Below, one piece after another: positions 37,316 through 47,626 of a stretch of DNA of 64,000 nt. The notes beneath the pieces were generated by a model. The model saw nothing but the letters and a program-made list of their open reading frames with translations. It was not told where the DNA came from and made no database searches. The DNA is from Planctomycetota bacterium (GTDB lineage Bacteria; Planctomycetota; Phycisphaerae; UBA1845; UTPLA1), in assembly GCA_016712275.1 (NCBI GenBank), contig JADJRI010000013.1, positions 1 to 64,000 on the forward strand, in the 5' to 3' direction. Every line of letters starts with the position of its first letter. The stretch's first letter is position 1. A program made the position numbers and the translations under genes.

Positions 37316-38271
37316 TTAGCCATTCGCTCGTGATCCACCTTATTCTCCAACTCCCCAAGCCCATCAAACTCCATCCGCACGACATCCCCCGGCTTTAGAA
37401 ACTTCTTCAGCTCCGCTCCGCAGCCGGTGCCGACGGTGCCGCTGCCCAGTACGTCACCGGGGAACAACGTGCGCGCGGCGCTTGCAAACGCGACCATGGC
37501 CTCAAAGCGGTGCTTGACCGTGCCGTACTTGCCGTCGGTCCACTGTTCGCCGTTCACATAGGCGCGCATGCCGACGTCGTCGAGATTCGCGATCTCATCC
37601 TTCGTGACGAGGTACGGCCCGAGGGCACTGGCGAAATCCTTGCCGGGCGCGGGACCCATGTTGATCGGCATCGCCTTGGTTTGCCGAGCGCGAGCCGACA
37701 GGTCGTTCAGAATCGTATAGCCGAGGATCGCCTCTCGGGCTGACTCGACGGTGGCATTGCGGATTGGTCGGCCGATGATGCAGGCCAGTTCGCACTCGTA
37801 GTCCATTCGCTCTTCGCCCTGCGGAAAGTGGGCGGTCATGCCGTGGCCGAGGAAGCTGGTGGCGTTCGAGTTGTAATACGCGGGGATCTCGTACCATTCG
37901 GGCACGATGAAATCGAGACCGCGCTGTTTGCGCATGGTCATGACATGCTGCTCGAATGCGTAGAAATCCATGTATTGCGAGGGGCGAAGGACGCAGGGGC
38001 CGAAGAATACGTTTTTCGGGTCGAGGCCGCCCTCGCGATCGAGCGAGGCGATTTCCTTGCGAAAGGCGCCCCATTCCGGCAAGCCGGCGACAGCGGCTGT
38101 GAGCACGCCGGCGAACTGCGGGTCGTGAATGTCATGGTGCTTTCGTGCCTTGTCGGTGACATCGACGATTTTGCCGGCGATGAGCACGCCGAGGCGGGCA
38201 TGGACAGGGACGCGGCGCTTCAGATCGGCCGAGCGTTCGTCGGCGGAGTGGTAGTATTGGCAGAGTTTCAT
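37312..38271 (-). CDS. Fumarylacetoacetate hydrolase family protein
   Basis: A 319-residue FAH-superfamily enzyme. The metal site is visible as DYECELACIIGRP with the acidic residues, and further FAH features are GYTILNDLSARA, GKDFASALGPYLVT and GDVLGSGTVGTGCG. The N-terminal 90 residues form the extra domain seen in 2-keto-4-pentenoate hydratase/acylpyruvase-like members. It probably cleaves or hydrates a keto acid in the degradation of aromatic or other compounds; the exact substrate is not evident. It precedes and overlaps the small gene at 36974-37315. Confidence 0.88.
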   Translation of the reverse strand: MKLCQYYHSADERSADLKRRVPVHARLGVLIAGKIVDVTDKARKHHDIHDPQFAGVLTAAVAGLPEWGAFRKEIASLDREGGLDPKNVFFGPCVLRPSQYMDFYAFEQHVMTMRKQRGLDFIVPEWYEIPAYYNSNATSFLGHGMTAHFPQGEERMDYECELACIIGRPIRNATVESAREAILGYTILNDLSARARQTKAMPINMGPAPGKDFASALGPYLVTKDEIANLDDVGMRAYVNGEQWTDGKYGTVKHRFEAMVAFASAARTLFPGDVLGSGTVGTGCGAELKKFLKPGDVVRMEFDGLGELENKVDHERMAK

Positions 38272-38440
38272 ATCACAGGCCTCGGATTAATCGCAAATCA
38301 GAAGTTGCACCCAGCCTTGTCGAAGGCAGTAGCTTGATGATCAAATGTGCTCGTAAGTTAGTTTAACAGGAAGCGCCACAGGCGGCAAAAAGTCACTTGA
38401 CACTCCTGCAGCTCGGCAATTGCAGATATTACTGCTCGAC

Positions 38441-39271
38441 TTATACAGGTTCTTCTGCGGGCGCAAGCGCAACCGCCAAATCTCGAAAAGTTCGAAATCC
38501 CGAGGGCAGCCTCGGTTCTACACGGTTCAAAATTGGCGAGAGGGCAAACACCAAAAGGCTCACGCCTAAGACAATTCCGGCGATGGAAAGTGCAACTAGG
38601 GTCGAAATGCCTAGGAATTCCGTGAACCGAGTTTCGTTCAACCAAAAAAGGAACTTTGCGATAAGTGCGATACAAAAAGCAAGCCACATCTTGCCCATAA
38701 GCCAATTCCTCGCGGCCTCCGAAGGCGGCGTGCGAAGCGACGGCAATCGACCTTCCGACAGCCAACTCAACTGACTCCATACGCGCTTCAGCTTGGAGCC
38801 ACGAAGTCGATGGTGGATCGGCGTGCTGGGGCCGAATTGGAGATCGTCGGGGTCGATGCGCTCGACGAAATGTTCGATCGTGTGAAAGGCGCCTGCTTGA
38901 AGGCATCGCTTGCCAAGAATTCGAAGCGTGGGAATTCGAGTAATTGGCAAGCGGGCGGCGATGAATTGGGCGATGTGGCCGAATGTCAGGCGCGCAGCGA
39001 TGTTGGCTTCCCATTCGGCGCGCTCGCGGTGCGCGCCGCCCAAGAGAAGTGTCCATTCGGGCCAGGGGATTTTCACTTCGAAGAATTTATCGATTGCCGA
39101 GAACAGATCGGCCAGATCAAGCTCTTCCCAAATGCCGGCATCGCGAAGATGTTCGACAAATAGCGTGGAAGACGCAATCGGTTTACTAATACCGATGTCT
39201 CGCTCCATGATGATCTGAAGGCCATAAAGGACTGCGCGGCTGGAATTCGTGAATTTCGACAGGGTACTCAT
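38441..39271 (-). CDS. Hypothetical protein with soluble N-terminus and two C-terminal membrane helices
   Basis: A 276-residue protein. The first 100 residues (VEHLRDAGIWEELDLADLFS ... RLTFGHIAQFIAARLP) have an acyl-carrier-like helical pattern and are followed by ILGKRCLQAGAFHTIEHFVE and GPSTPIHHRLRG. Two hydrophobic helices lie near residues 193-211 and 220-243, and a short cytoplasmic tail ends the protein. I recognise the pattern from planctomycete hypotheticals but know no function. Confidence 0.7.
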   Translation of the reverse strand: MSTLSKFTNSSRAVLYGLQIIMERDIGISKPIASSTLFVEHLRDAGIWEELDLADLFSAIDKFFEVKIPWPEWTLLLGGAHRERAEWEANIAARLTFGHIAQFIAARLPITRIPTLRILGKRCLQAGAFHTIEHFVERIDPDDLQFGPSTPIHHRLRGSKLKRVWSQLSWLSEGRLPSLRTPPSEAARNWLMGKMWLAFCIALIAKFLFWLNETRFTEFLGISTLVALSIAGIVLGVSLLVFALSPILNRVEPRLPSGFRTFRDLAVALAPAEEPV

Positions 39272-39314
39272 ATAAAGTTCGCTCTATTGGTATTGGAAGC
39301 TTCGTCGCCAATAT

Positions 39315-39785
39315 TCAGAACACTTCCGCCATCCATTGCCCACCATGCTCCGGATTACCAACCAATTTGTGGCTCGCCACGTCCACCCAGAAATCCAGCG
39401 TCTCAAGCGGAATCTGGCCGAGCAGCACCTGACGTGCCTCGGGCAGTGCCATAACTTCGACGCTGCAGGCCCTGCCTTGCACTTCGATTCTTGCGCCGCG
39501 ATGAATGTTGAGCGACACGTTCCCGGTAACGGTGCGGGCTTCCTTGATTCGATCGAACGGCAGACCCAAGTGGTCCACGACCGACTGCGGTAAACAAAAG
39601 AATGTCGCGCCCGTATCCACGAGCGCTTCAACAGTCGATCGCCTCACCTCCGCAGAATTCAACTCGCCTCGCGACAAGCGATCGAGGTCTTCCACGTTTG
39701 CAATTTCAACAGTTACAACCACGCGGCCCATATCTACCCCCGGCTTTGGTTCTAAGATTGTCGGCGGCATGTCGAAACTCCTCAC
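39315..39785 (-). CDS. Retropepsin-like (clan AA) aspartic protease
   Basis: A protein of 138-156 residues with the pepsin-clan signature EALVDTGATFFCLP (active Asp in DTGAT), the internal strand RIEVQGRACSVEVMAL, and the second conserved element VLLGQIPLETLDFWVD. One Asp per chain means a homodimer is expected. It has no signal peptide and no transposon context, so it is not a retroelement relic. The start may be 39785, 39770 or 39731. The substrate is unknown. Confidence 0.8.
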   Translation of the reverse strand: MRSFDMPPTILEPKPGVDMGRVVVTVEIANVEDLDRLSRGELNSAEVRRSTVEALVDTGATFFCLPQSVVDHLGLPFDRIKEARTVTGNVSLNIHRGARIEVQGRACSVEVMALPEARQVLLGQIPLETLDFWVDVASHKLVGNPEHGGQWMAEVF

Positions 39786-39854
39786 GAATTATGATAGCAA
39801 ATTTGGCCAAACAGGTCACGCCAATATTCGACCCGAATACTCAATTTGCAGATA

Positions 39855-40661
39855 CTACCATGCGTCCGACCTCACGCACCCTTCAAACAGCCGCTCTCCG
39901 CGGGTCCATGATCCGGCTGCGTCGAGGTGGTCCCAGATCGCTCGGAGTGCGTGGTGCAGTTCATAGTAATCGCCGTCCAGCCCCGCCGACTCGCACGCCG
40001 CCTTGAGGCCGTAGGATGCGCTCATGCCGACGGTCGTTGCGAAACGGTCGATCGGCACTTCGTCGCGGCCGGGGGTGCGGTTGAATTCCGCTTCGCAGGC
40101 CGCGCGGGAGAGTGACAGAAATCCGGCACAGGCCAGCGGTCGCGATTCGTGGACGCGGCAGGTTCCGTCGTCCGACAGCATCGCGCAGCGCACGCTTGCG
40201 ACGGCATATTCCGCGCGCGACAGGCTTGCCGCCCGCGTAGCGTTTTCCTCGATTTTCCCGCGAATGCCGGTCAGATCTTCCGGGGAACATGATGCGCGAA
40301 GGCGGTCGAGCATGGCCACGGCCTCCGGCGCTGAGATGGTGACAGCTGTGTGACAGCAAAATGCGCAGCCGGCCCTACATTCGTGACGCCCCTGATAGGG
40401 CGACTTTGCGATCACTTTGAGCGCAAAGGTCCGCGTTTCGTCGGCCGCGCGGATGACCGCCTCGCCGTTTGGCGGCCCCTCGCGATCCGCCAAAGCGTTG
40501 GACACGATCCATTTCGCCTCGGCGCAGATGCGGTCGGCCAATTCCTGAACTCGGAGGCGGCTCAGGCGCTTGGGAGATTGCTGCCCCGATTTTGCGGCAG
40601 CTCGCTCGCGTGCAATCTGGCGTGCGCGGTTGTTTCGTTGGGCCTCGTCTCGCCGGGACAT
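39855..40661 (-). CDS. YkgJ-family cysteine cluster protein
   Basis: A 268-residue protein with the cysteine pattern CRAGCAFCCHT, then later RCAMLSDDGTCRVHESRPLAC, matching the YkgJ/CxxCxxCC zinc or iron-sulfur cluster family. The basic N-terminal 50 residues are not conserved. Family members have no firm biochemical role; some affect tRNA or flagellar modification. It is divergent from the large surface protein gene. Confidence 0.85.
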   Translation of the reverse strand: MSRRDEAQRNNRARQIARERAAAKSGQQSPKRLSRLRVQELADRICAEAKWIVSNALADREGPPNGEAVIRAADETRTFALKVIAKSPYQGRHECRAGCAFCCHTAVTISAPEAVAMLDRLRASCSPEDLTGIRGKIEENATRAASLSRAEYAVASVRCAMLSDDGTCRVHESRPLACAGFLSLSRAACEAEFNRTPGRDEVPIDRFATTVGMSASYGLKAACESAGLDGDYYELHHALRAIWDHLDAAGSWTRGERLFEGCVRSDAW

Positions 40662-40965
40662 GCAGTTTTGCCCTTGGTCGGCCGTCTTGGGTCGAAATAT
40701 TCACATGCCTGCGTTTGTCATTGTTTCGCGAAACGGCGCAGTTTTCGCTGGTGACAAACATACTTCCATGGTTAATTCAGACCGACGGAAATGCCGGGTT
40801 GCGTTTGTTTTCCCCAAAAGTCACGGAGCCGTGAGAAATTCACACAAACCAGACGAATATCCATAGTAACTCAGTCCACGGTGCCCGGTCGAACGCTGAG
40901 TCGACCGGTGTTGTTGCGCACCATGATTGCCGAGTAGCATGCCTCCTCGCCAAACATCAACTTGA
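40662..40965. other. Intergenic region between divergent genes
   Basis: The 304 bases hold promoters for the YkgJ gene and for the Ig-repeat protein gene. I cannot point to convincing -35/-10 pairs or operators. Confidence 0.3.
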
Positions 40966-43026
40966 ATGGAGAAAACTGTGAAAGCGATCGCGAGAATTAA
41001 TCAATCAAGTATTTTGCAACTTACTATCCATCTTAAATATGCGACTTCTGCACTCCTTACATGCTGCCTGGCAGTCCTCACGCCTGGCTTACAAACAGCG
41101 CGTGCGGACTCCGTTAACTCGCCGAACATCACCATGAATGTGGATGCCAATCGTGCCATCGGAAGTGGCAACGGGGCAGGCAATGCCGCCATCGCCATCA
41201 ATACGATCACCATTGCCGAAACCACGCTGCCGGAATATTCCTCGGGAGCGGGCAAATCGATTGTCTTCCAGGTTCGGCCGGGGTTCCAATTTGATCCGTC
41301 TTCGCCGGTATCGATCCAAAGCACGACGGTTGGCTTCAATGGCGCCGCGATCAATGTTGCGGCCGTGGTGACGCCGTCCGGAACGGCCGACGAGACGATC
41401 ACTTTTGAGCTTACCAGCGGCACCAACACGGCTGTGCAGGACGTTATTCGCGTTAATGGTTTCAAGCTGAAAATCTTGAGCGCGGAAGGCGCCGTTGGTC
41501 CGGCACAGACGACGATGGCAGTAACCACCAGCTCAGCCGGCGGCGCGTTTACCGATCAGGGCATTGTGGCTTCGAATATCACAAAGGGCGCACCAGATCG
41601 TCTTGTCTTTTCGGCACAGCCCGGCACTTCGCAGTCGAACGCTGACCTGTTTCCCTCCGTTTCGATTGTCGATTTCGGCGGCAACATCATCACCAACGAC
41701 GCGCGACTGATCACCCTTACCATCGAGGACAATCCCGGCGCGGCAACGCTCAACGGCATTACGGCCGCGACGACGTTTAATGGCGTCGTGTCGTGGGTCG
41801 ATGAGGACGACCTCTCCATTACGACCGCGGCCAACGGCTACACCCTTCGCGCCAGCCACAACGGCGCGGACTTTTTGACCAGCGACACCGTGACAAGCGG
41901 CGAATTCGATATTCTTGCCGGCGCTCCGAATCATCTTGCAATCACGGTGCAGCCCGTTGAGACGGATGCGGGGAGTCCGATCCTTGTGAGTGTTTCCGTG
42001 CTTGATGCGGGCGACAATCTTGTTACGAACGATCCGGTGGATGTGACGCTCGATTCCGCCGTTAATCCCGGCGGATGGCCGCTGCTGGCCGATTCGAGTT
42101 TGACGAAGACGACGGTTAATGGTGTTGCAGCGTGGGTGGCTGCGGACAATCTGCGAATCAACAAATCTACCACGGGTTACAAACTCACCGCCTCCGGACT
42201 CGGCGCGCCAGAGGAGACAAACGAGTTCGACATTATACCGGGCGAACCGGATCATCTGGCGATTACCAATCAGCCGGTGGATACGACGGCAGGCGAGGAC
42301 ATTTTGATCACCGTGACGGTTCAGGATGCGTTTAACAATGTCAACACCGAGACACCGGTCGATGTGGAGTTGAACCTGAGCGAGAATCCGGGAGGAGCGA
42401 CGCTGGAGGTTGGCACTGAACTAACCAAGGAAACATCGAACGGCGTGGCGACCTGGAATGCGGCGGATGATTTGCGGATTGATGTCGCCGCTTCGGGTTA
42501 TCGCATTCTGGCATCTGGCGTTGGCGCTGCGAATGAGAGCGATGCGTTTGATGTGCTGGCGGGAGGGCTCGATCACTTGACGATAACGGAGCAGCCGATC
42601 AGTTCGCTGGAGGGGGACAATCTGCTCATTACTGTTGAAACGCGGGATGCGTTTGAGAATCTTGTGGCAGCGAATGATGTGTCGATTACGCTGGCGATTG
42701 GCGAGAATCCGGGCGGCGGGACGCTGACAGCAGCTTCGAGTTTGACGAAGACGACCGTCGATGGCGTTGCTGCGTGGAATGCCAATGATGATCTGGCGAT
42801 TGATGCCGCAGGTGCCGGTTACACGTTGACGGCGACGGATGGTGACTTGAGTGTCGAGAGCGAGGCCTTCAGCATCACCGCTCCGCCGCAGAACAATGAC
42901 ATCTGCGGCATTAACTGCAGGGCCGGCAGCACGATGACGCTTTTGCCGATGCTGTTGCTGAAAGCAGCTCGAAGGCGACGAAAAATGGTGCTTCGCCATG
43001 CAGTCAAACGCGGCGGCCGCGCGTAA
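40966..43026 (+). CDS. Secreted surface protein with four Ig-like repeats and C-terminal anchor
   Basis: A 686-residue protein: signal peptide (LLTCCLAVLTPGLQTARA), an N-terminal beta domain (about 45-210), then four tandem repeats of about 107 residues (starting GAPDRLVFSAQP, GAPNHLAITVQP, GEPDHLAITNQP and GGLDHLTITEQP), each with VxVxDAxxN, ENPGG and LTKxTxNGVAxW motifs as in invasin/big-domain proteins. It ends with QNNDICGINC, a hydrophobic stretch and KAARRRRK, resembling a Cys-type C-terminal sorting signal. It is probably an adhesin or surface fibre. The near-identity of repeats 2-4 suggests recent duplication. Confidence 0.8.
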   Translation: MEKTVKAIARINQSSILQLTIHLKYATSALLTCCLAVLTPGLQTARADSVNSPNITMNVDANRAIGSGNGAGNAAIAINTITIAETTLPEYSSGAGKSIVFQVRPGFQFDPSSPVSIQSTTVGFNGAAINVAAVVTPSGTADETITFELTSGTNTAVQDVIRVNGFKLKILSAEGAVGPAQTTMAVTTSSAGGAFTDQGIVASNITKGAPDRLVFSAQPGTSQSNADLFPSVSIVDFGGNIITNDARLITLTIEDNPGAATLNGITAATTFNGVVSWVDEDDLSITTAANGYTLRASHNGADFLTSDTVTSGEFDILAGAPNHLAITVQPVETDAGSPILVSVSVLDAGDNLVTNDPVDVTLDSAVNPGGWPLLADSSLTKTTVNGVAAWVAADNLRINKSTTGYKLTASGLGAPEETNEFDIIPGEPDHLAITNQPVDTTAGEDILITVTVQDAFNNVNTETPVDVELNLSENPGGATLEVGTELTKETSNGVATWNAADDLRIDVAASGYRILASGVGAANESDAFDVLAGGLDHLTITEQPISSLEGDNLLITVETRDAFENLVAANDVSITLAIGENPGGGTLTAASSLTKTTVDGVAAWNANDDLAIDAAGAGYTLTATDGDLSVESEAFSITAPPQNNDICGINCRAGSTMTLLPMLLLKAARRRRKMVLRHAVKRGGRA

Positions 43027-43213
43027 TACGACACCGTTACAAATCGAAAACAGCCGCTTTGCTCCTTCATGCGTCATAAGAGGACAGTGCCATTCGTGTG
43101 GAATGGCCAAGGATGATTGCGAAGGAGCGTAACATGTTTAGTTTACTGGTTTGGTTGATTTCGGCTGGGACTCGCGTGATTTTGGGAACCGATCTGGCGA
43201 ATTGGCAATCGAA

Positions 43214-44203
43214 TTACGGCGTTGGCGGATAAGAGCTTTCGCTGAACCCTTGCGTCGTACCAAATTTGGGGCGGTTCGCCTTGTCGCGAGCCGCCCCATT
43301 CTCTTTAGGCAAAGACGGAGGCGCCGACGCACGCAAGAACGCGAGAACTCCGCACAGTAATACTGCCAGGCACGCAGCACCATATGAACTCTCGGAATTC
43401 CAGAACCAAAGGTAAAGATCGCCAAATTGTTGAGGCACCAGCGTGGGTTTTCCAATGCCGATCCAACCAGGTTGGGAAACTGCCGTGATGGCATATGTGG
43501 CACACCAACCCATTTCGACGACAGCTTGTACCACGAAGTAAGACGATGCAATTATGCCCACTTGCAAACACGTCCGAACACCGCGATTGGCGGTCGGGCT
43601 GATCATTCGGAGAAGCAGCACGGCCACGAGCGGGAATAGCAGGAAGCAACTGCCCGCCGCGGTCCACAGTGCTCCGGCAAAAATACGATTTGGCCAAGAA
43701 TTGAGCCATGAATAATCAAGGGGTGGAATCCATATTGCGCTCAAGTGACCAACAAGGACCAGCAGCCCCCACAATAAGAGAAGGATGCCGCTGTTTCGAC
43801 GAAGCACTCCCGGAACATACATGGCGACGACGATGAACACGAGAGTGGCGGCAGCGATCGCCGCTTCTGTAAATTCGGGTGTGCCATGCATGAATCGCAC
43901 CCACCGAGACCAAAGCCTTTTGTCGGTAAAGTGAGACCAATAGTAAAGCAACACGACAAACGCAATCGCGACGAGCGTGTGCACCAATATCGTAAAGACT
44001 ACAAGAAATAGCACGGCCCGCACGCGCTTTACGAGCGACCATGATCCGATTCGCAGTCCGGGCGTTACGATTGCCGCACTGACAGGCGCGTTACACTCAG
44101 GGCAGTTTCCAGTCGCGATTTGTGCGCGCAAGTCGTAGCCACAATTTGCGCAATTCAATGCGGCTCCAAATGCCCGATCATCCATTGCATCGCTATTGTT
44201 CAA
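43214..44203 (-). CDS. Membrane protein with N-terminal zinc ribbon
   Basis: A protein of up to 329 residues starting with a zinc ribbon (CANCGYDL ... CPECN, residues 18-38), then about seven hydrophobic segments, the first being VLFLVVFTILVHTLVAIAFV. It is a paralogue in layout of the gene at 33997-35412. The last 20 or so residues cover a strong hairpin (43268-43297), so the real stop may lie a little earlier if there is an undetected indel. No function is known. Confidence 0.75.
   Translation of the reverse strand: MNNSDAMDDRAFGAALNCANCGYDLRAQIATGNCPECNAPVSAAIVTPGLRIGSWSLVKRVRAVLFLVVFTILVHTLVAIAFVVLLYYWSHFTDKRLWSRWVRFMHGTPEFTEAAIAAATLVFIVVAMYVPGVLRRNSGILLLLWGLLVLVGHLSAIWIPPLDYSWLNSWPNRIFAGALWTAAGSCFLLFPLVAVLLLRMISPTANRGVRTCLQVGIIASSYFVVQAVVEMGWCATYAITAVSQPGWIGIGKPTLVPQQFGDLYLWFWNSESSYGAACLAVLLCGVLAFLRASAPPSLPKENGAARDKANRPKFGTTQGFSESSYPPTP
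43268..43297 (+). terminator. Candidate terminator after the Ig-repeat gene
   Basis: GGGGCGG-T-TCGC pairs with GCGA-G-CCGCCCC around the loop CTTGTC, followed on the plus strand by ATTCTCTTT. It lies about 240 bases after the stop of the surface-protein gene and inside the 3' end of the convergent membrane protein gene. Confidence 0.45.
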
Positions 44204-44234
44204 GTCCGGCCCCTTACAAATCTACCAATTGAAT

Positions 44235-45982
44235 CTACTTAAACTGCCGATCCTTGTATTCCGCGAACAGGTGTTTCAGCTTGCCGCGTTGATATTTGCC
44301 GGTTGATGTCACTGGAATGTCATTCCCGAAAATCACCACCTTCGGACACTTCGACGAGGGCAGTTTCGTCGTACAGTATTCGATTATTTGAGCCTCCGTC
44401 AGAGATGCATCGCCTTCCACTTGCACATAAGCCCCCACTTCTTCGCCGTAATACCGATTGTCGAAGCCGACCGAGAGGCCGACGCGGATGCCGGGCATGC
44501 CGCACAGCACCTCGTCGATTTCGAACGGGGAAATATTCACGCCGCCGCGAATGATCAGTTCCTTGATGCGGCCGGTGATAAAGAAGTAATCGCGGCCATC
44601 GTCGCCGCGGCGCTTGAAGCCCTCGTCTCCGCTGCGGAACCAGCCGTGGGCAAACGCTGTGGCGTTGGCTTCCGGATTCTTGAAGTAGCCGCACATGACG
44701 TTGTGGCCGCGAATGACGATCTCGCCCTTTTCGCCATCGTTCACGGCCTTACCCAGTGAGTCGTGAATGGCCATTTCGTTGGTTGCGACGGGGCAGCCGA
44801 TGGAGGGAAAGCCGTGGTCGTACATCCACGCGCAATGTTCGTGCCACTCTAGCTCCGTCGGAAGGAAACAGGAATAACAGACCGTTTCCGACAGGCCGTA
44901 GCCGTGAAGGATTTTGAGGCCGAAGCGGTCCTGAAAATCGCGTGCCAATTCAACCGAGAGCGGCCCGGCGCCGCAGATGATGTGGCGAAAATTCGGAATT
45001 CGCTCGATTTCGAGGTCCTCGTTCGCGTCGATGAGAAACTGGAGGAGCGTGGGGACGACGCTGACGATGGCGACATTGTGCTCCTCGAGTTTCCTCCAGA
45101 AGCCGCTGCTTTTGAAGCGTTTGTTCACCACGACGCCGGCACCGGCGAAACAGGGTGTCACGAGTGACCACGATTCCGTTGACATGGTGGATCGGCAGCA
45201 CATTCATCATCGTCGCGTCGGCGTCGATCGCGTGCCATTGGCTGATGGCATGGGCATCGGCAAAGAGCTGCTTCTGGTTCAGGACGACGCCCTTGGGGTT
45301 GCCGGTTGTACCGCTTTGTGTAAACGACCAAAGCCTCCGCGTCCCAGGTCGTGCTTTCGATCGCGGGAAGCGCAGCCGTTTTGGAACTATCGGATAATTC
45401 GCGCTCAAAGTCATTCCAGCCGGCGGCCAATCCGCCCGGACCATCGCCAAGACCCACCATCGCCCGCTGTACGTTTGCGCCTATGTGGGACTCGACACCT
45501 GCATAATCCTCTCGGCAACCGCGATGGGCGATGAGCAAAGTCGCTTCCGAGTTTCTGACGATGTAACCGATGCGATCATCGGTTTCGCCGGGATTGACCG
45601 GCACAACCCGTGCGCTAAGCCGCCATGTCGCGAAATAGACCGCCACGGTGAGGGGCTGATTGACCGTCAGTGTTGCCACCGACGCGCCTGCGCCGATGCC
45701 GTAACGATGACAGAGCAGCGACGCAACACGGTCGATGTCGTCGGAGAAATCGCCGTAGGAATAAGTGCGCGGGGCTTCATCATTGGCCGCGCATGGATAA
45801 TAGTGCAGCCATGGGCGATCCGCGGATTCTCCCGCGCGCTGCCGCCACATGTCGCCAAAATTTCGATATGGGAGAAAATCCTCGATCGAGGACATTTTTT
45901 CGCAGTGCTTTGCTTGAGTAATCAGGCTGCGAATGGCGGCCTCGTCTGGAAGGGGCTTGCCAGTTGTCGTGGGAGAATCCAT
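44235..45982 (-). CDS. AMP-dependent acyl-CoA synthetase/ligase, two apparent frameshifts
   Basis: The repaired protein of about 582 residues is an ANL-superfamily ligase. Visible are the P-loop VVYT-SGTTGNPKGVVL (the first break, one extra A near 45315-45317, falls inside it), VLPIHHVNGI, CGAGPLSVELARDF, the GYGLSET motif, WFRSGDEGF, and the hinge GRIKELIIRGGVNISPFEID with the final GKYQRGKLK lysine region. The second break is near 45165-45175. The family activates carboxylic acids to acyl-AMP and then acyl-CoA; the long N-terminal leader and the chain do not reveal the acid. Since every motif is intact, I consider the gene functional. Confidence 0.8.
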
Positions 45983-46144
45983 CGGTGCGATCTCCTGTAT
46001 GATCAGACTATCGAATTACATTGAAGTCTACATTGAAACACCCTCGCGTCCAAAAGGCAATCAAGATAACAAGCCGGGCTGAAGCGGGCGACTGAAAACA
46101 AGAAAAACGCCAGCTCAGTGCGAGATTTGAGCCGCCTTCGAAAT

Positions 46145-47592
46145 CTACAGAATTGGCGTCGCCAGCCGCGCGAGACCCATGGCCAGTGATTCGGGATAGG
46201 TCCAACTCTTGAGCGACTGCTCATCCATGCGTCGCGATTGCTTGCACAGACCGTCAAAGTCCGCGTGTAATTCGCGTGACACATCCTCGTCGTAGATGAT
46301 ATTGGTCATTTCGAAATTGAGTTGAAAGCTGCGCACGTCCATGTTTGCGGAGCCGACCATCGACCAGCGCTGATCGACAATCACGACCTTGGAGTGGAGC
46401 ATGCAGTCGTCGAGTTCGTAGATTTCGACGCCTGCGTCGATCAGATCATCATAAAAGGTGCGCCCGGCCCATAGAACCAGAAAGCTGTCGGATTTCGACG
46501 GCAGCAACAATCGAACGCGCACGCCGCGATAGGCCGCCGATGTCAGAGCCAGCATCATGGCACGATCCGGGACAAAGTAGGGAGTTATGATCGAGATCGA
46601 TTTTTCCGCGTCTGACACCACGGCGTTCAACAGCTGGTGCATGACATCGCCGCGGCCGTCCGGACCGCTCTGGACCACCTGCACGACCTGATCGCCGGCA
46701 ATCTCCGGACGGGGAATGTACTTTGCGGAGGAGAGATTTTGCTTGGTCGCGAAGTGCCAGTCCTCGACAAACACACCCTGCAACTGGGTGACGCAGGGAC
46801 CCTGCATTTCCACATAGGTGTCACGCCACTTCCCATATTTCTTGACGCGGCCGAGATATTCATCTGCAATGTTTTTGCTGCCGGTGAAGCCGCGGCGGCC
46901 GTCGATCACCGTCAGCTTTCGGTGGTTTCGGCAGTTGAGCTGCCACCGTCGGTTGGTCAGACCCCATGGGAGAAAAATGCGACCTCGATGCCCTGATTTT
47001 TCATCTCGCGGACAAATTTCATCGAGAGCTTCCAACAACCCACTGCATCGAGAAGCAGTCGGACTTCAACGCCCTGCCGCGCCTTCTTAACGAGAATGTC
47101 GCGCATCGCGGTGCCGGTTTCGTCGGCGGCGAAGATGTAATACTCCATGTGAATGTGATGCTCGGCGGAGTCGATTGCGAGGGCATGATTCAGGAAGGCG
47201 CGTTCGGCATCGTGATGGACGACGATGCTGTTGCCGCTGGTAACGATGGCATCGCTGAGCGTGGTGGCGAGACGCATAAGGTTTCGGGTCGATTCATCGC
47301 ACTTGGCCAGCACCCGCGCATCATGACTCCTGCCAAGGACCGCCGTTTGTTCCTTCAGCGCCGGTGCAATGATCCTTCGGCGATGAATGCGCCGGCGCAT
47401 TTTCCGCTGGATCGGCACGGGACCGACCAACATGTATAGAAACAAACCGAGAAAAGGCAAAACGAGAAGGGCGAGAATCCATGCGAGCATGCCGCGCGGT
47501 TCCCGGCGGTTTCGGAGGATGTTTTCAATGGCGAGAATGACGGCGAGATAGTTCACGACCCAGACGTACGACCATAGTGAGGTGAAGGCCAT
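46145..47592 (-). CDS. cls: Cardiolipin synthase (PLD family), one apparent frameshift
   Basis: The repaired protein of about 482 residues has two N-terminal helices of the PLDc_N domain (VWVVNYLAVILAIENIL, MLAWILALLVLPFLGLFLYML) and two HKD motifs: HRKLTVIDGRRGFTGSKN and HSKVVIVDQRWSMVGSANMD. Two phosphatidylglycerols are condensed to cardiolipin and glycerol in the membrane. The frame break lies in the A5 run at 46973-46977 (one base missing); with it restored the FFLPWGLTNRRWQLN junction is normal for ClsA-type enzymes. Confidence 0.85.
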
Positions 47593-47626
47593 GGGTTTGA
47601 ACTCAGAGAGTCAGAGAAGTGTTCTG

